Part shown: positions 1-13,001 of the stretch, piece after piece
How positions within the stretch are numbered: position 1 is the stretch's first letter
Layout of the letters: every line of letters starts with the position of its first letter
Source: Mesocentrotus franciscanus
Lineage: Eukaryota > Echinodermata > Echinoidea > Camarodonta > Strongylocentrotidae
Reading direction: 5' to 3'
DNA: 64,000 nucleotides
Assembly (NCBI GenBank): GCA_037976565.1
Contig: CP137671.1
Location: forward strand, 24,814,197-24,878,196
Notes under the pieces: model-generated
The model's database searches: none
What the model saw: only the letters and a program-made list of their open reading frames with translations
Told to the model about the DNA's origin: nothing
Translations under genes and position numbers: made by a program

Positions 1-2538
1 CCCCACCTACTCCCCATATTCTGATTAGGTATATCAAATAATGAGATGGCACTGATTGCAAAGTAATCGACTTTGTTCTAAGATCATTTTTTGAATTCAA
101 TTTGGTTATCTTGTATGAAAATAATATGTTTTTCTTAGTTAAAGCTAGAACTCACTAAGCCCACTCTCTAATTGTAAATAGTTTACTAGATATACATTGA
201 AAGGGTACACCGTTTAATATGAAGGAAAAAATGAATGCTTTACCGATTCAACGTCATCACTACTTCTTTTTAATGATTGTCATTTGATAGTCTGACGTAG
301 GCCGGTGATAAATTCCCTTCAGTTTGCCTCGATGACAGCGTATACTAATTGAAATGTCTTATAAGGGGACAAAACATGCGGCGTGGTATATTGGTCCATC
401 TTTTAGCATCGGTAAATGGACAATGGAGTGATTGATTGATACAAAATGCCAGCATTATTACAATTTTTAGACTGTATCTTTTCATTGAAGACCACGATAT
501 CAAAGAGTTTGAAGAAGTCATCTAAGGGAAATTCCAATACCCTATCGTACTGCCTATAGAGTGCCGAGGTGTGACGTCACACTGGCCAAGTTGTCGACGT
601 TGCTGGCTCCAAACAATTTTAGTGCTAAACAATGGTGTGGTGATCACACCAGCTCCAAACACTGAATTTTCCTGCTCCAGCCCGTTGCTTAAATGATTTC
701 GCGGTGAACCTCATGCGCAGGCTCTCTCGTTTAGAACCAGTAACATGGGACGACGAGCGAATATGACGTTAGTACTTCGATACCCTATAGAAATGATAGA
801 AAGTCATTTGCGGATGACGCAATAATGGCATTGTCATGTTCGCACATCTCAATAGCTGACGCGCAAGTGTTTGCGGTCGGATTGAAGTAATATAGCACTT
901 GCACATGGCGTCATAGCAACATTATGGCAATGTCTTGCATTCGTCATAATGATGGGATTCAAGGTCTACCTCTATACGTATTGGATTCATCAAAACACAT
1001 CAAAAAGCCCTTTTCTGTCTAGAAGTTAAAGGCAAGTAGGGCTAAAACTAGCTTATTATTTTTAGAAATTTCTCGAAAGTCGACTTAAAGTAACAAATAA
1101 TTCATAAAAAAATTACGCATTGCATATTTTCAATCATATTCTTGTGGTCACCGTGATATTTATCAGGCTAAAAGGAAAAGTAATTTACTATCTCTGCTTG
1201 GTTTTAAGACGATGAAACGATCATTTATATAACCAAAAATACAGCAAACAAATTTCCATATTCACTATCCATTTACAGTTCCAATTTTCTATTTCACCAT
1301 TTCACAATCACATTTTTTTCCACCGCTTGTTTACATCACGTCAAAGAATGTCACTTTTCAATGAATAAATTATCCTTCTTTGACGGGCTGGATAGAAGCT
1401 AAAGGTTTAGGTTTTAAGAAACGATATCCAAGCAATTATAATCATCTTCCCTTCCAGTGTCATAAATCCTTTCGCTAGAGGGGGAGGGGATGATATCAAT
1501 CAGACAGTTATTTCTCGCGCGAACACACATACACATGACTCATGGGGAAAAATAAGACATTTTTATATAAAACAAAGACAAACAAGCAAACACAAAAACA
1601 TGGGACTCGTGTAAGGTTCGTAACCCATTTCTAGTATTTTTTATAGCATTTTTAAGAGGAATTTTCTTTACTACATATTAGAGTCACCGATATCATTTGT
1701 TTCTCCAATCATTTCTCTGTATTGAAAAGTGGGGGTACATTTGTAGGGGCCATCCCCCGTCTCCCTCAAAGGCGGGAGAAGTGTACCCCCCCCAGGATTT
1801 ACACCCCGTGTACTCTTCCATCATCACTTCGGGCAAATGCACGATTATTACTTCAGGGAAAGCGACTTGGGTGTGGATGCCCTGTCCCATGCCTAAACAT
1901 GCGAGTTATATAGTATAAATACAAACCTAAACGTCTTATTGGGAGTGACTTGAAACTGTTGTATGACCGATCACGTGACCAGGGACTTATAGACCCTGTA
2001 TTGCATTGTATATTATTTCAAGGATTATGGTCAGGTCAAAAACTGTTAGACCTCAGTTACACCGACGAGACGAACACCTGACTGAAAAAAGACCGACCAA
2101 GAAATGACATTACGTCGAGTGGCCAAGATTTCTTCTGTTTTTAGTCGGTCTGGCGATGGGACTGGGGTATTATACCACAAATCTCCTCACGAGCAGCGTG
2201 AAACTTCTAGATTAGTATTGTTAATGGGAGAAGAGGAAATGATTTATCACGTTGATGCGATGCTGAAAGTGCGACAATAAATCAAGATCGAGGTAGACTG
2301 TCCTTTGTTGGAAGAAGAAGAAGAAGAAGAATAAATAGAAATTATTTCCGATATAGTACAAATTGATTCTAATCTGTTGGAAAGATATTGTTTAGATTAA
2401 GAATCCAAGGCAGTCTTTTTAAAGCCGTATTGATCTGTGTTCCTTCTTTAAAAAAAGCCATTTGATTTTCATTGACGGAGCTGGAGCGTAATCAGTGGTG
2501 GTTTTCTGAATACGAAGTTCCATGTTAGTAAAACGATG
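1..2538. other. Anonymous AT-rich non-coding stretch
   Basis: I see no gene, splice-bounded exon or clear mobile element here apart from the small hairpin listed separately. Open frames are below 75 codons and overlap in several frames, as expected by chance. A short (GAA)n run lies near 2309-2330. Around 2090-2155 a weak inverted pair (AAAAAGACCGACCAAGAAAT and its imperfect complement) could be the remains of a MITE. Confidence 0.6.
1731..1790. repeat. Small GC-rich hairpin
   Basis: GGGGGTACA at 1731-1739 is the exact complement of TGTACCCCC at 1782-1790. Between them CTCCC and GGGAG form a second, inner stem. The hairpin stands out in AT-rich flanks and is probably a decayed foldback element; no function can be assigned. 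Confidence 0.5.
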
Positions 2539-2542
2539 TTAA

Positions 2543-2925
2543 AGGTAAAGACCAGTTTTGGAAACGCCCCTCTCTCAAAAAATGAAATGGAAGCTCTCAT
2601 TACAAATCATGTGAAAGAATATGTTTTGACTAATACGTGATGATACAAATTTTGCCGCGAAACCGCCTACTAATTGATATATTTGGTAAATTATTATATC
2701 TATTGGGACCAAAATATTGCGCACGTGGTTGCGTAGTCCCATACACATCTTTCTGTGTACAGTGCTTGTAACTTTACCAAGACTGGGCCAAATTTCTTAT
2801 CATTTTGATGATTCCAGAACCTTGCAGTACACACCAATACTTATATGCTTTATGATCAACCTTTTCTGATCGATTCCACAACGTTTATTTCAATGCAATC
2901 GCATGACCAGAACTGGTCTTTATCT
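2543..2925. mobile_element. MITE family A, full-length copy in TTAA target
   Basis: The element starts AGGTAAAGACCAGTTTTGG and ends with the near-exact complement (CCAGAACTGGTCTTTATCT). TTAA flanks both sides (2539-2542 and 2926-2929). A closely similar copy lies at 37514-37906, and fragments of the right part lie at 4707, 32965 and 40225. There is no transposase frame, so it is non-autonomous. A TTAA target is used by the Kolobok and piggyBac superfamilies; termini beginning AGG fit Kolobok better than piggyBac, but this is inference. Confidence 0.8.
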
Positions 2926-3186
2926 TTAATTGTCATACCAAATAAAAAATTAGGATAAGCCATAGGTTAATGTCTGCGCTTTACTGGCTGCGTTCGCGTA
3001 AAATTAAAAAGGGACCCGTGCACAAGCACCAATGGTAACTGTTAGTTCCGCGCAATTTTAGAATTATAGGTACAGATTAAAAAATACAACACATATTTGT
3101 ATTTGTAGTATGTGAAAAGCAATAATCCTCATATACATTAGTAGTGTAAGCGAAATATATTTACCTACGATATAATCGAAAGTTGA

Positions 3187-3492
3187 TTTTATATCCTGCA
3201 TCAAAAATGTGTTGGCTTTTGATTGGTTGAGAGCTCGTCACATGACCAGAAATATTTGAACTATTTTTAGAAAGTACTATATGAGAGTACTATTTGGGAG
3301 TTGACAAATTTTTTTTAATTTTTTTTTTTAATCGATTTTTTTTTTCTTTCTTCAAATCTTAATTTAATGAAAACAAAATATTCTAAATCTTTTTAGATAA
3401 AAATTGACATTTTTTTTGTTCTAAATTTTTGTGTGTCCCAATTTTTTTTTTTTTTTTTTTTTTTAAATAAATATTTGATGCAGGATATAAAA
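3187..3492. repeat. Perfect 19-bp inverted repeat bounding a T-rich segment
   Basis: TTTTATATCCTGCATCAAA at 3187-3205 is exactly complementary to 3474-3492. The interior holds long T runs (about 3308-3355 and 3442-3465). The exact match suggests a recent small foldback element or a hairpin-mediated duplication. No target duplication was found. Confidence 0.55.
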
Positions 3493-3515
3493 CAAATATA
3501 CCATGCCTTCTATTC

Positions 3516-3637
3516 GAGGTACTGGTTAAAACTATGGGCCTCGGTAACTCCAAAAGTACCATTTGCTTCGGGGCTGCGCCCCTCAGCAAATAGTACTATT
3601 GGAGTCACCTCTTGCGCATAGTTTTAACCAGAACCTC
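3516..3637. repeat. Foldback element of about 122 bp
   Basis: Two arms of about 54 bp are imperfect complements: the left arm begins GAGGTACTGGTTAAAACTAT and the right arm ends in the complement of GAGGTTCTGGTTAAAACTAT. The loop is GC-rich (CGGGGCTGCGCCCC) and itself palindromic, so the whole segment can fold into one hairpin. It has the form of a tiny MITE and lies 24 bp after the 19-bp inverted repeat. Confidence 0.6.
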
Positions 3638-3690
3638 TCAAGTGTATATTTGTATATTATGATTCTAGATATTTCTTGGGGTAGCTTTAA

Positions 3691-4217
3691 AGATACTATG
3701 TCCCTTTTGCAGCCAACATCAACTTCTGTAGAACTTTGCAGGAATTATGAATATGTCATGTATGTCCTATCTGTGAAATTTAAACGTTAGCAGTGTCCTA
3801 ATATTCAAATTATGCAAGGAAACCTGTTTACTTGCTAGACTTCACTGTCAGACACTATTGAGTGACTGACTGGCTTTTTTCATCTTTGGTAATAACATAC
3901 ATAAAATGAGCTGTAAAGGGTACATGAGCATTTGTCTACATCAATAACCCACTTCTTGTAATGGCCAAAATTAAACTGATTGAATCTTTGCAGCATAAAA
4001 CGTACGACCATTCGGTACAATGGTCTGAAAATCAGACTATTACTTACTGGCTCTATAGCTTCTAAGTCGATTCGACAACTAATAGTCGTTATTTTCCCAC
4101 TTAAAGACATTTTCAAGCCCCCCTTTTTGTAGGGAAGTTCTAAATTGGTATTGTCTTTCAAATGCCGTTGGAATTTAACCTTTTCATTTTTTGGCCTGCA
4201 AATGGGACATAGTACCT
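3691..4217. mobile_element. MITE family C in perfect TTAA duplication
   Basis: The left end AGATACTATGTCCCTTTTGC mirrors the right end, whose complement is AGGTACTATGTCCCATTTGC. TTAA occurs immediately outside both ends (3687-3690 and 4218-4221). The interior is unrelated to family A. A 115-codon minus-strand frame (3880-4227) lies almost wholly inside and runs through the right terminus, so it is fortuitous. Placement in Kolobok-like elements is inferred from the TTAA target and AG termini. Confidence 0.75.
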
Positions 4218-4706
4218 TTAATGTCAAGCTTCTTGTTCAGGTAAAATCTCAAACCATGTTTCCCACTGTCCACTTGAATTGTTAAAAACTTTTGGTCGCA
4301 GGATTTCATTGACATACAGTATTTTATTTACTTAGCATTTAAAGGAGATTTGATTTTGAAGAGATTATAATGCAATAGCCTGGATCATCTACTTAGTGTG
4401 TGGGTTGAAAAGGTTGTTAATCATTCACATTAAACTTATCTTGGACAGCACGTAGAAACTGGCTTCACAAAGTAGGTTTCTTCCTTGCAATGTGTATTAT
4501 GGCAAATTCACATCATTTTAAACATGTTACAGGCAGCGTTGGCTGCTGGTAAAGATTCAAAACATTTTTTGACTTTTCGTCATTTTTTTTTTTTTTTTTG
4601 GGGGTCAGTTTGGAAGAATATAATACATTTTACCGGGACAGGATTGCCCTTCAAATATTTGAAATACTACGAGGACTAAATGCCAATATTGATCTAAACG
4701 TTTGTG

Positions 4707-4910
4707 CCACATTGTGCATCGTCACATACATCCCTATCTGTGTGAGTTCCATGTGATTTTTCAACAAGAATGAATGAACTTGCTCTCATTTTGATAGTTC
4801 CAAAACATGAGAGTTCATCCATCAATTGTTTTTTTTAATTTTATAACCAGCCATTCCCAATTGCTTTTAGGCAGTTTCATTCATAATGAAATCGTATGAC
4901 CATCTACTTT
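4707..4910. mobile_element. MITE family A, diverged right-hand fragment
   Basis: The order of landmarks matches the right half of the 37514-37906 copy: a CATCCCTATCTGTGTGA block, then TCTCATTTTGATAGTTCCA, then CCAATTGCTTTTAGGCAGTT, then AATGAAATCGTATGACCA. Both terminal repeats are missing or eroded. The boundaries are approximate. Confidence 0.55.
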
Positions 4911-7900
4911 TTTGTTAACCTTATTCCACTTCAAGATTTGTTTTCAGGGTACATCTTCCTTCCCCTTGGACGATTTCATTATTGTGCAATTCCATTAGCG
5001 CAAAAAAATATTTCCAATTTCTATACAAGGCACAGTATGTTTCATTCTTATACACTCTCAATCCGTATCATGTGCAGTACTTGTAGACTAAAAACACATA
5101 ATTCTACAGATCAATAAATCAAATATTGGCTGTTCATCCAGAAATGGACCATCTTATTTACCAGCCCTATTTCTAATCTCCTCGCAGAAAACAAAGTGTT
5201 TGTTTATCGATATTTTGATGGTTCTTCTGGCCTTCGCAGTTTTTGGAGGACGTTTTGGGATATCGCTCTGCTCCAGTTTTGTTTTTAAACCTCCCAACGA
5301 AAGAGTTTTGTTCAATTATCGTCGGTGGGAGACAAAGCTCTGGAAGGGTGTGATGAAGACAACATGTGTATTTGTACAGGGATGGTGCAAGGACGACTAA
5401 CATCGTTTTGGAAATACGAGATATCCCACCTCCGCTTCATTACAAATATTAACGGGATGGTGGTTATAGATGTAGGTCCCACACTGTTGCGAAATGAAAA
5501 GCCACCAGATCTGAGACCTAATTTAAAGGTAACCCATTTCTATGCGCTTCAGACTGAATGTCTGTCTTCTGATGATCATAGACATGAGTTGTATAGTATG
5601 GAAATAAACGCAGATGAATTGTGGTTTTTCGCTGAAACTTGTACGTTACGATTAAAGATATAACCTTAGGTCTTTTTTTTTCTCTCTTTCAATTTAAGTT
5701 GCTTATAACAGTATTTTTCCTTTTTTTATTCACCATGCGAATCTCTTCTGTAAAATCTCATACAAAACAACAATTGCAATTAATACGCTAGATGAATTTT
5801 GAATTGTGTTTACGCAGATGAACTGCGGTTTATCACTTAAACTTCATTCCTCCAAAGGGATATATTTCAAAATTTGTTAAGGAAAAGAAACATTTGCAGA
5901 ATTGCAATATAAGGGGCACCGCATTGGATGCGGGTTTTTCCCTTTATTTTTCTCCCACAGCTTGGTGAAATGCGATACTCTTCCTGTCTAGCCGTTTTTC
6001 CTTATTCTTTGTTTTCTGCTTTAATTTCCTTTTTATTATTTACGTGCATACAATGTAACGCTTCCACGATAAACTTGGGTTCACTTGATCGATCTCCTGT
6101 TGATTTCCTACAGTTTTCTTGCGGTCCATGCAGTCCAGAATGCCGTTTACTTTTACCCCTATTTAATATTTCCAACAGCTATCTCAGCGTGATCTGCCTG
6201 CCTGCGTGTACCCTTGGAATTTGCGAAACAAATTAGAATACTGGTATGTGGTCCAACTCTACATTTCAACGAAATTTTCAAGTTTTGAAATATTTATTAA
6301 AAAAAAAAAAATCATTTTTAAATTTGTTCCCATCTTTTGGCCCCGTCTAATAAACAGTTGCAACTTATTTGCGATTGATATCATTCGCAACTTTGTGAGA
6401 TAGGGGAGTGCAAACTTGCGATTGATTGGAGGGCTTGCGAGTGATTCAGATTAATCGCAACTCTTTATAAGACAAGGCCTGTATCTAGTAAAAATAACTA
6501 AATCGGCGATATCACTTTTGTAACATTTTCGACATTAAAAAAAAACAACAATCGAAGGGGGCGTGTCGTACCCGCATATGCCCATCTAACTACATCTTTT
6601 GTTCCTGCCTTTTCACTGCCTCCCACTTCTCTTAAAAGAAAATGTGGAAGGCAGTAGAAATACAGAATTTAAGAAAAAACGTCTCTTGATTTCTGTTATC
6701 TTAATAAGATGTGAACGGAGTGTAGCTTAAAATTAAGATTGCTCGTTAAAGTAAAATAATATGCACAAAATGAAATGTAAAATATCATATGTCACAGGGA
6801 AGAGTGTTAGAACATGTAGAATAATATCCTTCGAGGAATTTTGAGAAAATGATAATGACGAGATCAGATAATGGCCAGTCATGTAGACAATGATTATATG
6901 GGTAATCTATTTTAGGCGCGCGTTAACATTAACTAGTTATCACCACGAATAGAACGAAAAGAATCGACAATGGTAATTACCGCCTATCCCCTTTAATTTT
7001 CCTTGCATTAAATTGTAGCACAGTGATTTGCATCATTAATCAAGTTGTTTACACTGCATCAAATTTGGTTTGCTCCTAGTTATTTTAAGCCATAATACTC
7101 GATATACGAGGCGTAATTGTATTTAGACGGTAGTAATTACTACCTAATCAAGCACATGATTAAGGTTAATACGACACAACACAGCGATGATAATAGCGTA
7201 ATTGACACCGATGTCATGGCATTAGCGTTAGTACGCATGCCATCGTGTAAGATACTCTCTTAAAAGGAATCTCAACAGAGGACATTTTCTTTCTTATCAT
7301 AGTTCCGTAGTGAGGTCCATTAAGAGACGTCGTCTGGAATTTGGGGCATAAAACGACCATTTAAGGTCTGCTCAAAGGACATTAGTCAATCTACGTGCCG
7401 CCAAACAGAGATAATGTGTCCATTTTGTGTGCAAACCGTAGCAGGGAAGGATTTTCACTCCTACAATGTTTTAACGTCTTTGACACAATTGATTTGTGAA
7501 ATGATCACTTGCTTAAAAGGGCAAATTATGGAATCACAACTGATTTGTTCACATCTTTATTTGATATAGGTCTAATGGTATAGTTAATGATTTATCATAA
7601 AATCATCAAGTCACAGTTAACTTGTTCATCGTGTAGGTCAAAAGGTCGTCGGAGCACTGATAGCATCGAATGCAGAATCTTGCAGTCTTTTTGTAATTAA
7701 AAAAAAATCGTATTCGAAAATTCCTGATAAAAATGAAATTGAATTGAAAATTTTGCTTGTGCTTGATTTACTTCATTATAGTTTTCATACCCGAGGCGAA
7801 AGCGATATCACGTGGTAATAGAAAGGTCATTCTTTTGTCAAATTTACAACTTTTATTGGAATTTATCTTCATTTAAATCTGTGCAGGGGATGGCAGTGAT

Positions 7901-8955
7901 AGTACAACACCAACTTTAAAACATTCCATCCTTAATTGGTATCATCGTGCACAAAGCCGAGACAATCAGGGTTCAGAGACTGTCATGGAGAACTTAAGAA
8001 GCCTCAAGGGGGAAATTTGTATAAAGATATATGTTTCCTTTATGCTTTTTAATCTGGTAAACTCAATGGAGTCGCTTAATTATTGTCCATAATGGTCTGA
8101 GCGCTAATAGGCGAAGGTAGAGACATACATGTACATGAAGATAGAATTAATTATACGTTTCAATGTATCTGCATAATCTGTCTAGTATGATATGGCAATT
8201 AATATGAAAAGAACACGGTTTCCATCACTTGGAAGTTCATAGTTTCGAGAAAAAAACTGTCAAAAAGTACATCACATGTCGCGTGATTAAAAAATGGAGA
8301 TATTTTTTTCCTTCTACAATGTATATGCCATTAGAAAAGGGTTCTGGAGTCTATGCAAATCTTTTTCTTAAAAGTTTCTTTACATCTTCTTCACAAGAAT
8401 GCCCTCTACATTCAAAGCGGAAGTAATAATAGATACCATCTGAGAAAAAATGAAAGTACAAACAAGTTCAAACAATGAGTAAAACGAATATGGATTGGAC
8501 CTATTTGACAAAAAAAAAATGGTCGTCATTAATTTTCACGAAGCAGACGTTACATGAAGAATGAATTGTAACTCAAACAGTGTGATAGCATGGGTGTCAA
8601 TATATAACAATAGATCACTGTGGTTAAATAACCATAATTATTAATGCGTTCATGTTTAAAAATAAATATGTTCATAGAAATAGACCTGCCCGCTTTTTTA
8701 TTAACCTTCGCATATGCGCACAGGTAATTTGTTGACAAAAAACGAGGTCATTTGGCCATCTCGCTGCTTGAAAATGAAGTTATTCGAGGACCTAGCTGCC
8801 CTATGTTTTAATATTTTCAATTTTTATGGGGGGGGGTGCATTCCCATGCCTATCTTCGCGTATACCTATGCTTCTACTTTGTCTACATGTATACACGTGT
8901 GTTTGAATTAACACAACATGTATAGGTCCTAGATTGGTTACTAACACTGCAATCA
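4911..8955. other. Anonymous non-coding stretch
   Basis: No supported gene or mobile element was found. The longest open frame (5325-5663, plus) has no start context, splice signals or recognisable domain. Around 6370-6475 GCGATTGAT is repeated in a sequence resembling a hairpin near 36550-36600, perhaps a shared short repeat. Homopolymer A runs occur at about 6300-6312 and 7699. Confidence 0.55.
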
Positions 8956-8958
8956 AGC

Positions 8959-8979
8959 AAGAGAGAGAGAGGGAGGGAA

Positions 8980-9030
<51 letters not shown>
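8959..9030 (+). repeat. (GA)n microsatellite
   Basis: About 72 bp of GA dinucleotides with a few GGGA and GCGA interruptions. Its complement gives false leucine/serine-rich frames on the minus strand. Confidence 0.9.
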
Positions 9031-9032
<2 letters not shown>

Positions 9033-9654
9033 GGGTAATTTAGTTCGCGGTACTTCATGCAAAGCTTAACTACACAAAAATAGATATGAACAGTTTGAAG
9101 AATATGATGTGAAAATCATTTTAGAATCACATAACCAGAAGAAAAAGAAAAAGAAACCAACATAAAAGAAACACAACACAAACATACACAAAACCACCCT
9201 CTTTCTACATAAAAGTAGAAGACACCAAAAGACGGCAGTAAGATTATGGGGAGTTTTCCTTTCATTATAGGGTGAATAACGTGATAAAGATGCAGGCGTC
9301 ACGTTGTGTCAATGACTTAGAAATAAATGTATGTCATTGACGTTTGATTGTAAAGAATTGAATAGATACTATGAGTAAAGTCAATGGCTCACTTTGCAGA
9401 GATAGTGTTCGCAATCGTATGCATTCCGCAAATATAGTCTTTTGATATATCATAGATAATTCTTGCGAAGTGCCTACATCGCTAATTGTTTTTTTATGTT
9501 TGAGTAACCATAGAGACTGTCATTCGTTACTTTGATTTATAACAGACTTAATTAAGTATAAGACATGCGTGATTAAAAAGCTAATCAGCCATGATTAGCC
9601 ATAATTTGTAAACAAAATTGATTGAATAGGAAATAGAGTTGATGAGTTAAATGC

Positions 9655-10070
9655 AGCGGGGGAGGGAGAGAGGGAAAGACAGAGAGAGAGAGAGAGAGAG
9701 AGATAATGAGAAAGAAGTAGAGAAACAGATGGAGGAAGGAATTGTGAAAGTCAGCAAGTTGAAAACAAAATAAAAGCAACAGATAGAAATGGGAAGGTAC
9801 AGAGAGAGAGAAAGAAAGAAAGAGGGGTAGATTTTGTTTGGGAGAGAGAGAGAGAGAGAGAGAGACAGGAGAAATGGGGGGCGAAGGTGAGAAGGCAACA
9901 AAAATTGAAAGTAAGTATCAAACCATAGATGGAATAAAAATCAAAGAAAGAGAAACGGAGAGGAGGATATATTTGGCAATGGGAGAGGGAAGATGAGAAA
10001 GAAAAGTGGAAGAAGATGAGGGAAAAGGGGGAGGAAAAGATTGGTAGAGAGAGAGACAGAGAGAGTGCGT

Positions 10071-10101
<31 letters not shown>

Positions 10102-10345
10102 AGTGAGAGAGAGAGAGAGAGAGAGGAGGAGGATCTTGGAGGAGGAAGAGGAGAGCGTAAAGCTCAGAATCATGATGAAAAGGAAGAGGCGTAAGGAAGC
10201 AAAGAAAGGGAAGTGTGAAAAGAAAAAGAAGCAGAGGGCGAAAGGGCGTTAGAAGATAGACAGAACTGAGGGAAGGGAGATGAAGGGGGAGAGAGCGAAA
10301 TAAAAGGGGGAGATGGAAAGAGAGAGAAAAAATTGAAGGGTAAAA
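9655..10345 (+). repeat. Purine-rich block with (GA)n and (GT)n microsatellites
   Basis: Almost 700 bp of the plus strand is purines (GA, GGA, GAAA), with pure (GA)n near 9677-9703 and 9842-9865, and a (GT)n run at about 10068-10100 followed by (GA)n to 10123. Such blocks are frequent in sea-urchin intergenic and intronic DNA and may form triplex (H-DNA) structures. The minus-strand frames here (up to 140 codons of Ser/Leu/Phe) are artefacts of the repeat. Confidence 0.85.
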
Positions 10346-10438
10346 GGAGGGGGTGTAAATGACAGAATTAGGGCGAGACTTCCGTCTCGCAGTCGGTTAT
10401 GCCTGTATCATTCAGCAGGGGAACAGTGTAGACGTTTA

Positions 10439-10639
10439 TTAATAACGTCCGATCCACAATAGCATCGAAGGAAACGCCGATGAAAATAGACAGACAACCG
10501 CGAAGATGGAGCGAAAAAAAGCAACAAAGGGGGCTTTATCCGTGCCTCCTGCATCCCCTGGCAGTATCTCTGGGGCGAACAATATCACATTCACATCATC
10601 AGTCAGCTGAGAGATATCGTGGTTATTGGGTATGATCAA
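10439..10639 (-). CDS. Weak candidate terminal exon, unknown product
   Basis: This 66-codon minus-strand frame lies in the most GC-balanced stretch of the neighbourhood. It encodes an acidic segment followed by one strongly hydrophobic span (about residues 43-62: FRSIFAVVCLFSSAFPSMLL) and a stop. There is no ATG at the start; a possible splice acceptor (ATCTCTCAG) precedes the codons for LTDDVNV. I do not recognise the protein. It may be a chance frame; only its composition and the TM-like span set it apart. Confidence 0.13.
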   Translation of the reverse strand: MIIPNNHDISQLTDDVNVILFAPEILPGDAGGTDKAPFVAFFRSIFAVVCLFSSAFPSMLLWIGRY

Positions 10640-12478
10640 GCGTTATGGAAAGCTTAATGAAGCGAGAACAATTTCCACCTCTTTAACGACGGAGGAAAAT
10701 AAATTCTGATACAATGATGCAAGGATTTTCTTTCGCATTTTAATCATCTTGTCATCACAACCGAGCATTGATTTTATCGTTTGCCCTTTTTCTTCTTTTT
10801 GTTGTTGTTGGTATGTGTGTATGTTTAGGTAGTGAACATTTAGAGAAGAACGGAGTCTTATAACTATTGAAGGCTATTTTGACTATTTTTACCACTGAAA
10901 ACAAAAACACACTATGCAAAAAAAAGGCATATACTATCATACATCTACGTAAATTCTTACGGCGTTCACTATCATATGGAAACTAGAAATTAAGTTGAAA
11001 CACAAATTACCTTTACCGAGTTAAAGGAATATCACTTTCTATCCCAAACATGATATCAGAATAAAAGTGCCTCGACAATGGAGCGATATTTTTTTTCCGT
11101 ATATTTTAATAACGTCTTTTTTTAAAGATAAAATCCGCCTTATATTTTGATTTACATGGAACTGTATACTTGCGTTGATAACATTTTTAAATCTTTCATT
11201 CTTTTTCCTCACTTCTCTTACCCGAGGAACTGTGAGCTCTTATGTAATGTCTGGATATATTTTACGAATATGATGATAATTTGACAGGTCGGTCACTTGT
11301 TTACGTCGTTGTAAACGCTTAGTAACGAAAAGTTAAAACAAAAAAAAAGGACAGGGTGATTTTATACCTTATGAATGTCTTGACTGACGTAACAAGTTTT
11401 ATATAACATCTAATTGTGTTCTTTTCCCCGCTGTTTTCCTGCCGTTGCTCAGTAATATCTTCTCCCACATAGACCTGTAGGCAAGATTTCCGGATACGAT
11501 GGATATTTGACAACGGCCAAAGGTGATAAACTTTTAATAACTTTTATTGAGTAGCATGGCGCTTTTTGTGACGTTTCATTCGGTTTATCCAACTATTACT
11601 TAATTAGTATTAAGAAACGCGCAATTTGCCTGCCCCAGGCGACAGGCAATGCGGCGAGATACCTACTGCTGTCAGAATGTTAGAATAAAGATGCATTCAC
11701 GCACACGACAATTCGCATTTAAGGCTGTACTGTTCCTATATAGGCCTACTAAAAGGCGGTGAAAAGAAAAAAGTTGGTTTATAGAATAGAGATGTCGATT
11801 ATGAAACAAAGAGAAGATTAATAGAAAAGGAAAAGTGAAATAAGTCATTGCTTGCTTTATTTTTGTTGTCGAAACTACTACATCTTACAGTGTTTAGAAT
11901 AGGCGAAAACTGTCTTAAAATATTTGAAAATATGTCATTCATTCATTCATTCATTCATTTATTTATATTGAAAGAAAAATACTTCTAAAAACAGTCCAAA
12001 GACTGATACATACAAAATACAAAAATATATATGTTGCATTGTTCAAAGTTAAATTTGAAAAAATCCAATAAATTCACCAACATTGATATGAAACACAAAT
12101 TTATATTATAAATGAATTTAATTTAAGATTTTGCAAAATATGTTGTGTGGCAAGATGTAACCATCAGCCCCCCCCCCCCCAGCCTGTATAACACACGCAT
12201 ATGCAATGGGATCGGGATATTACTAATTTGTGAGAGATACACCCCATAGGGGACGGTTTTCAATGAAACACTTCTTTAATATTTTTTTGCTATGTCTTTT
12301 GTTGTTACAGTATTTGTTATTTTAAGATGACATATATAAAAGTCAGTATGAAATTAAAATTGATCTCATAATAAGCGTCGGCGACTGTATACACTCCAAC
12401 AAATATATTCATAAATATTATTATCATTATTTAAGGGAACGAATACATTTCAATCAATATTATGTTGGACCCTGTTAA
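10640..12478. other. Anonymous non-coding stretch
   Basis: Nothing gene-like is visible. A C10 run sits near 12171-12180. The only structured feature is a short (ATTC)n tract listed separately. Confidence 0.55.
11937..12015 (-). mobile_element. Possible LINE 3' tail
   Basis: Read on the minus strand, TTTTTGTATTTTGTATGTAT is followed by TAAATAAATGAATGAATGAA and further ATGA repeats. Many marine-invertebrate LINEs end in a similar T/G-rich 3' UTR and a (TGAA)n tail. No coding part is left, so this is inference. Confidence 0.3.
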
Positions 12479-13001
12479 AGGGAAAGTCCACTCTAACATC
12501 AAGTTGGTTTTGATAGGAGCAGGAGAGGAACCAGTAAGTGAAAGTTTGAGCAAAATCCGTTTAATGATAAGAAAATTACAAATATTTGAATTTGCGATCA
12601 ATCAAACACAAATTGGCAACTTTGTGACGTATCTTGTAAGGTTCCTCTAAGTTGTTCTGTACAAAAAAATATTTCAAAACAAATGAATAAATTGAAATTT
12701 CTGTTTTGTATAAAAGAAAATGTCCAATCATACAATATAATTATTGCAAATACATTCCTAAACAACCACTGTACACAAAACAATCTTATCCGTCATCAAT
12801 AACTAAGGAAATGAAATTTCATGAAATTTCTGAACAGAGCATATTGAAGAGGACCTCGCAAGATAGGTATAAGTGTTGCCAAGTTGTGTTCACTGATGAT
12901 AAATTACAAAAGTCATAACTTTCTTATTCTTAATCAGATTTTACTAAAATTTATTTTCTGCTTCTGTTAAAACCCACTTAATATCCAGGTGGACTTCCCC
13001 T
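12479..13001. mobile_element. MITE family B, long-armed foldback in TTAA-type target
   Basis: The left end AGGGAAAGTCCACTCTAACA pairs with the complement of the right end (AGGGGAAGTCCACCTGGATA). Complementarity continues imperfectly for roughly 190 bp on each side; both arms contain GGCAAC followed some way on by a TATCTTG(T/C)(A/G)AGG block. The flanks are TTAA (12475-12478) and TTGA (13002-13005), one mismatch from a TTAA duplication. No transposase frame is present. A truncated relative lies at 16505-16840. Confidence 0.75.

Noticed and set aside
3880..4227. 115-codon minus-strand open frame
   Set aside because: It lies almost wholly in the MITE at 3691-4217 and crosses its terminal repeat and TTAA, so it is fortuitous.
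5325..5663. 112-codon plus-strand open frame
   Set aside because: No domain, no splice bounds and overlapping frames of similar length on both strands; chance length for this composition.
9647..10173. Leu/Ser-rich frames up to 140 codons on the minus strand
   Set aside because: Direct translation of GA/CT and GT microsatellites. The same applies to frames at 22593-23081, 26704-27081, 27153-27392, 30656-30981 and 35408-35825.
11937..11959. Telomere-like or functional (ATTC)n tract
   Set aside because: Too short and of the wrong sequence for a telomere; better read as a LINE tail or plain microsatellite.
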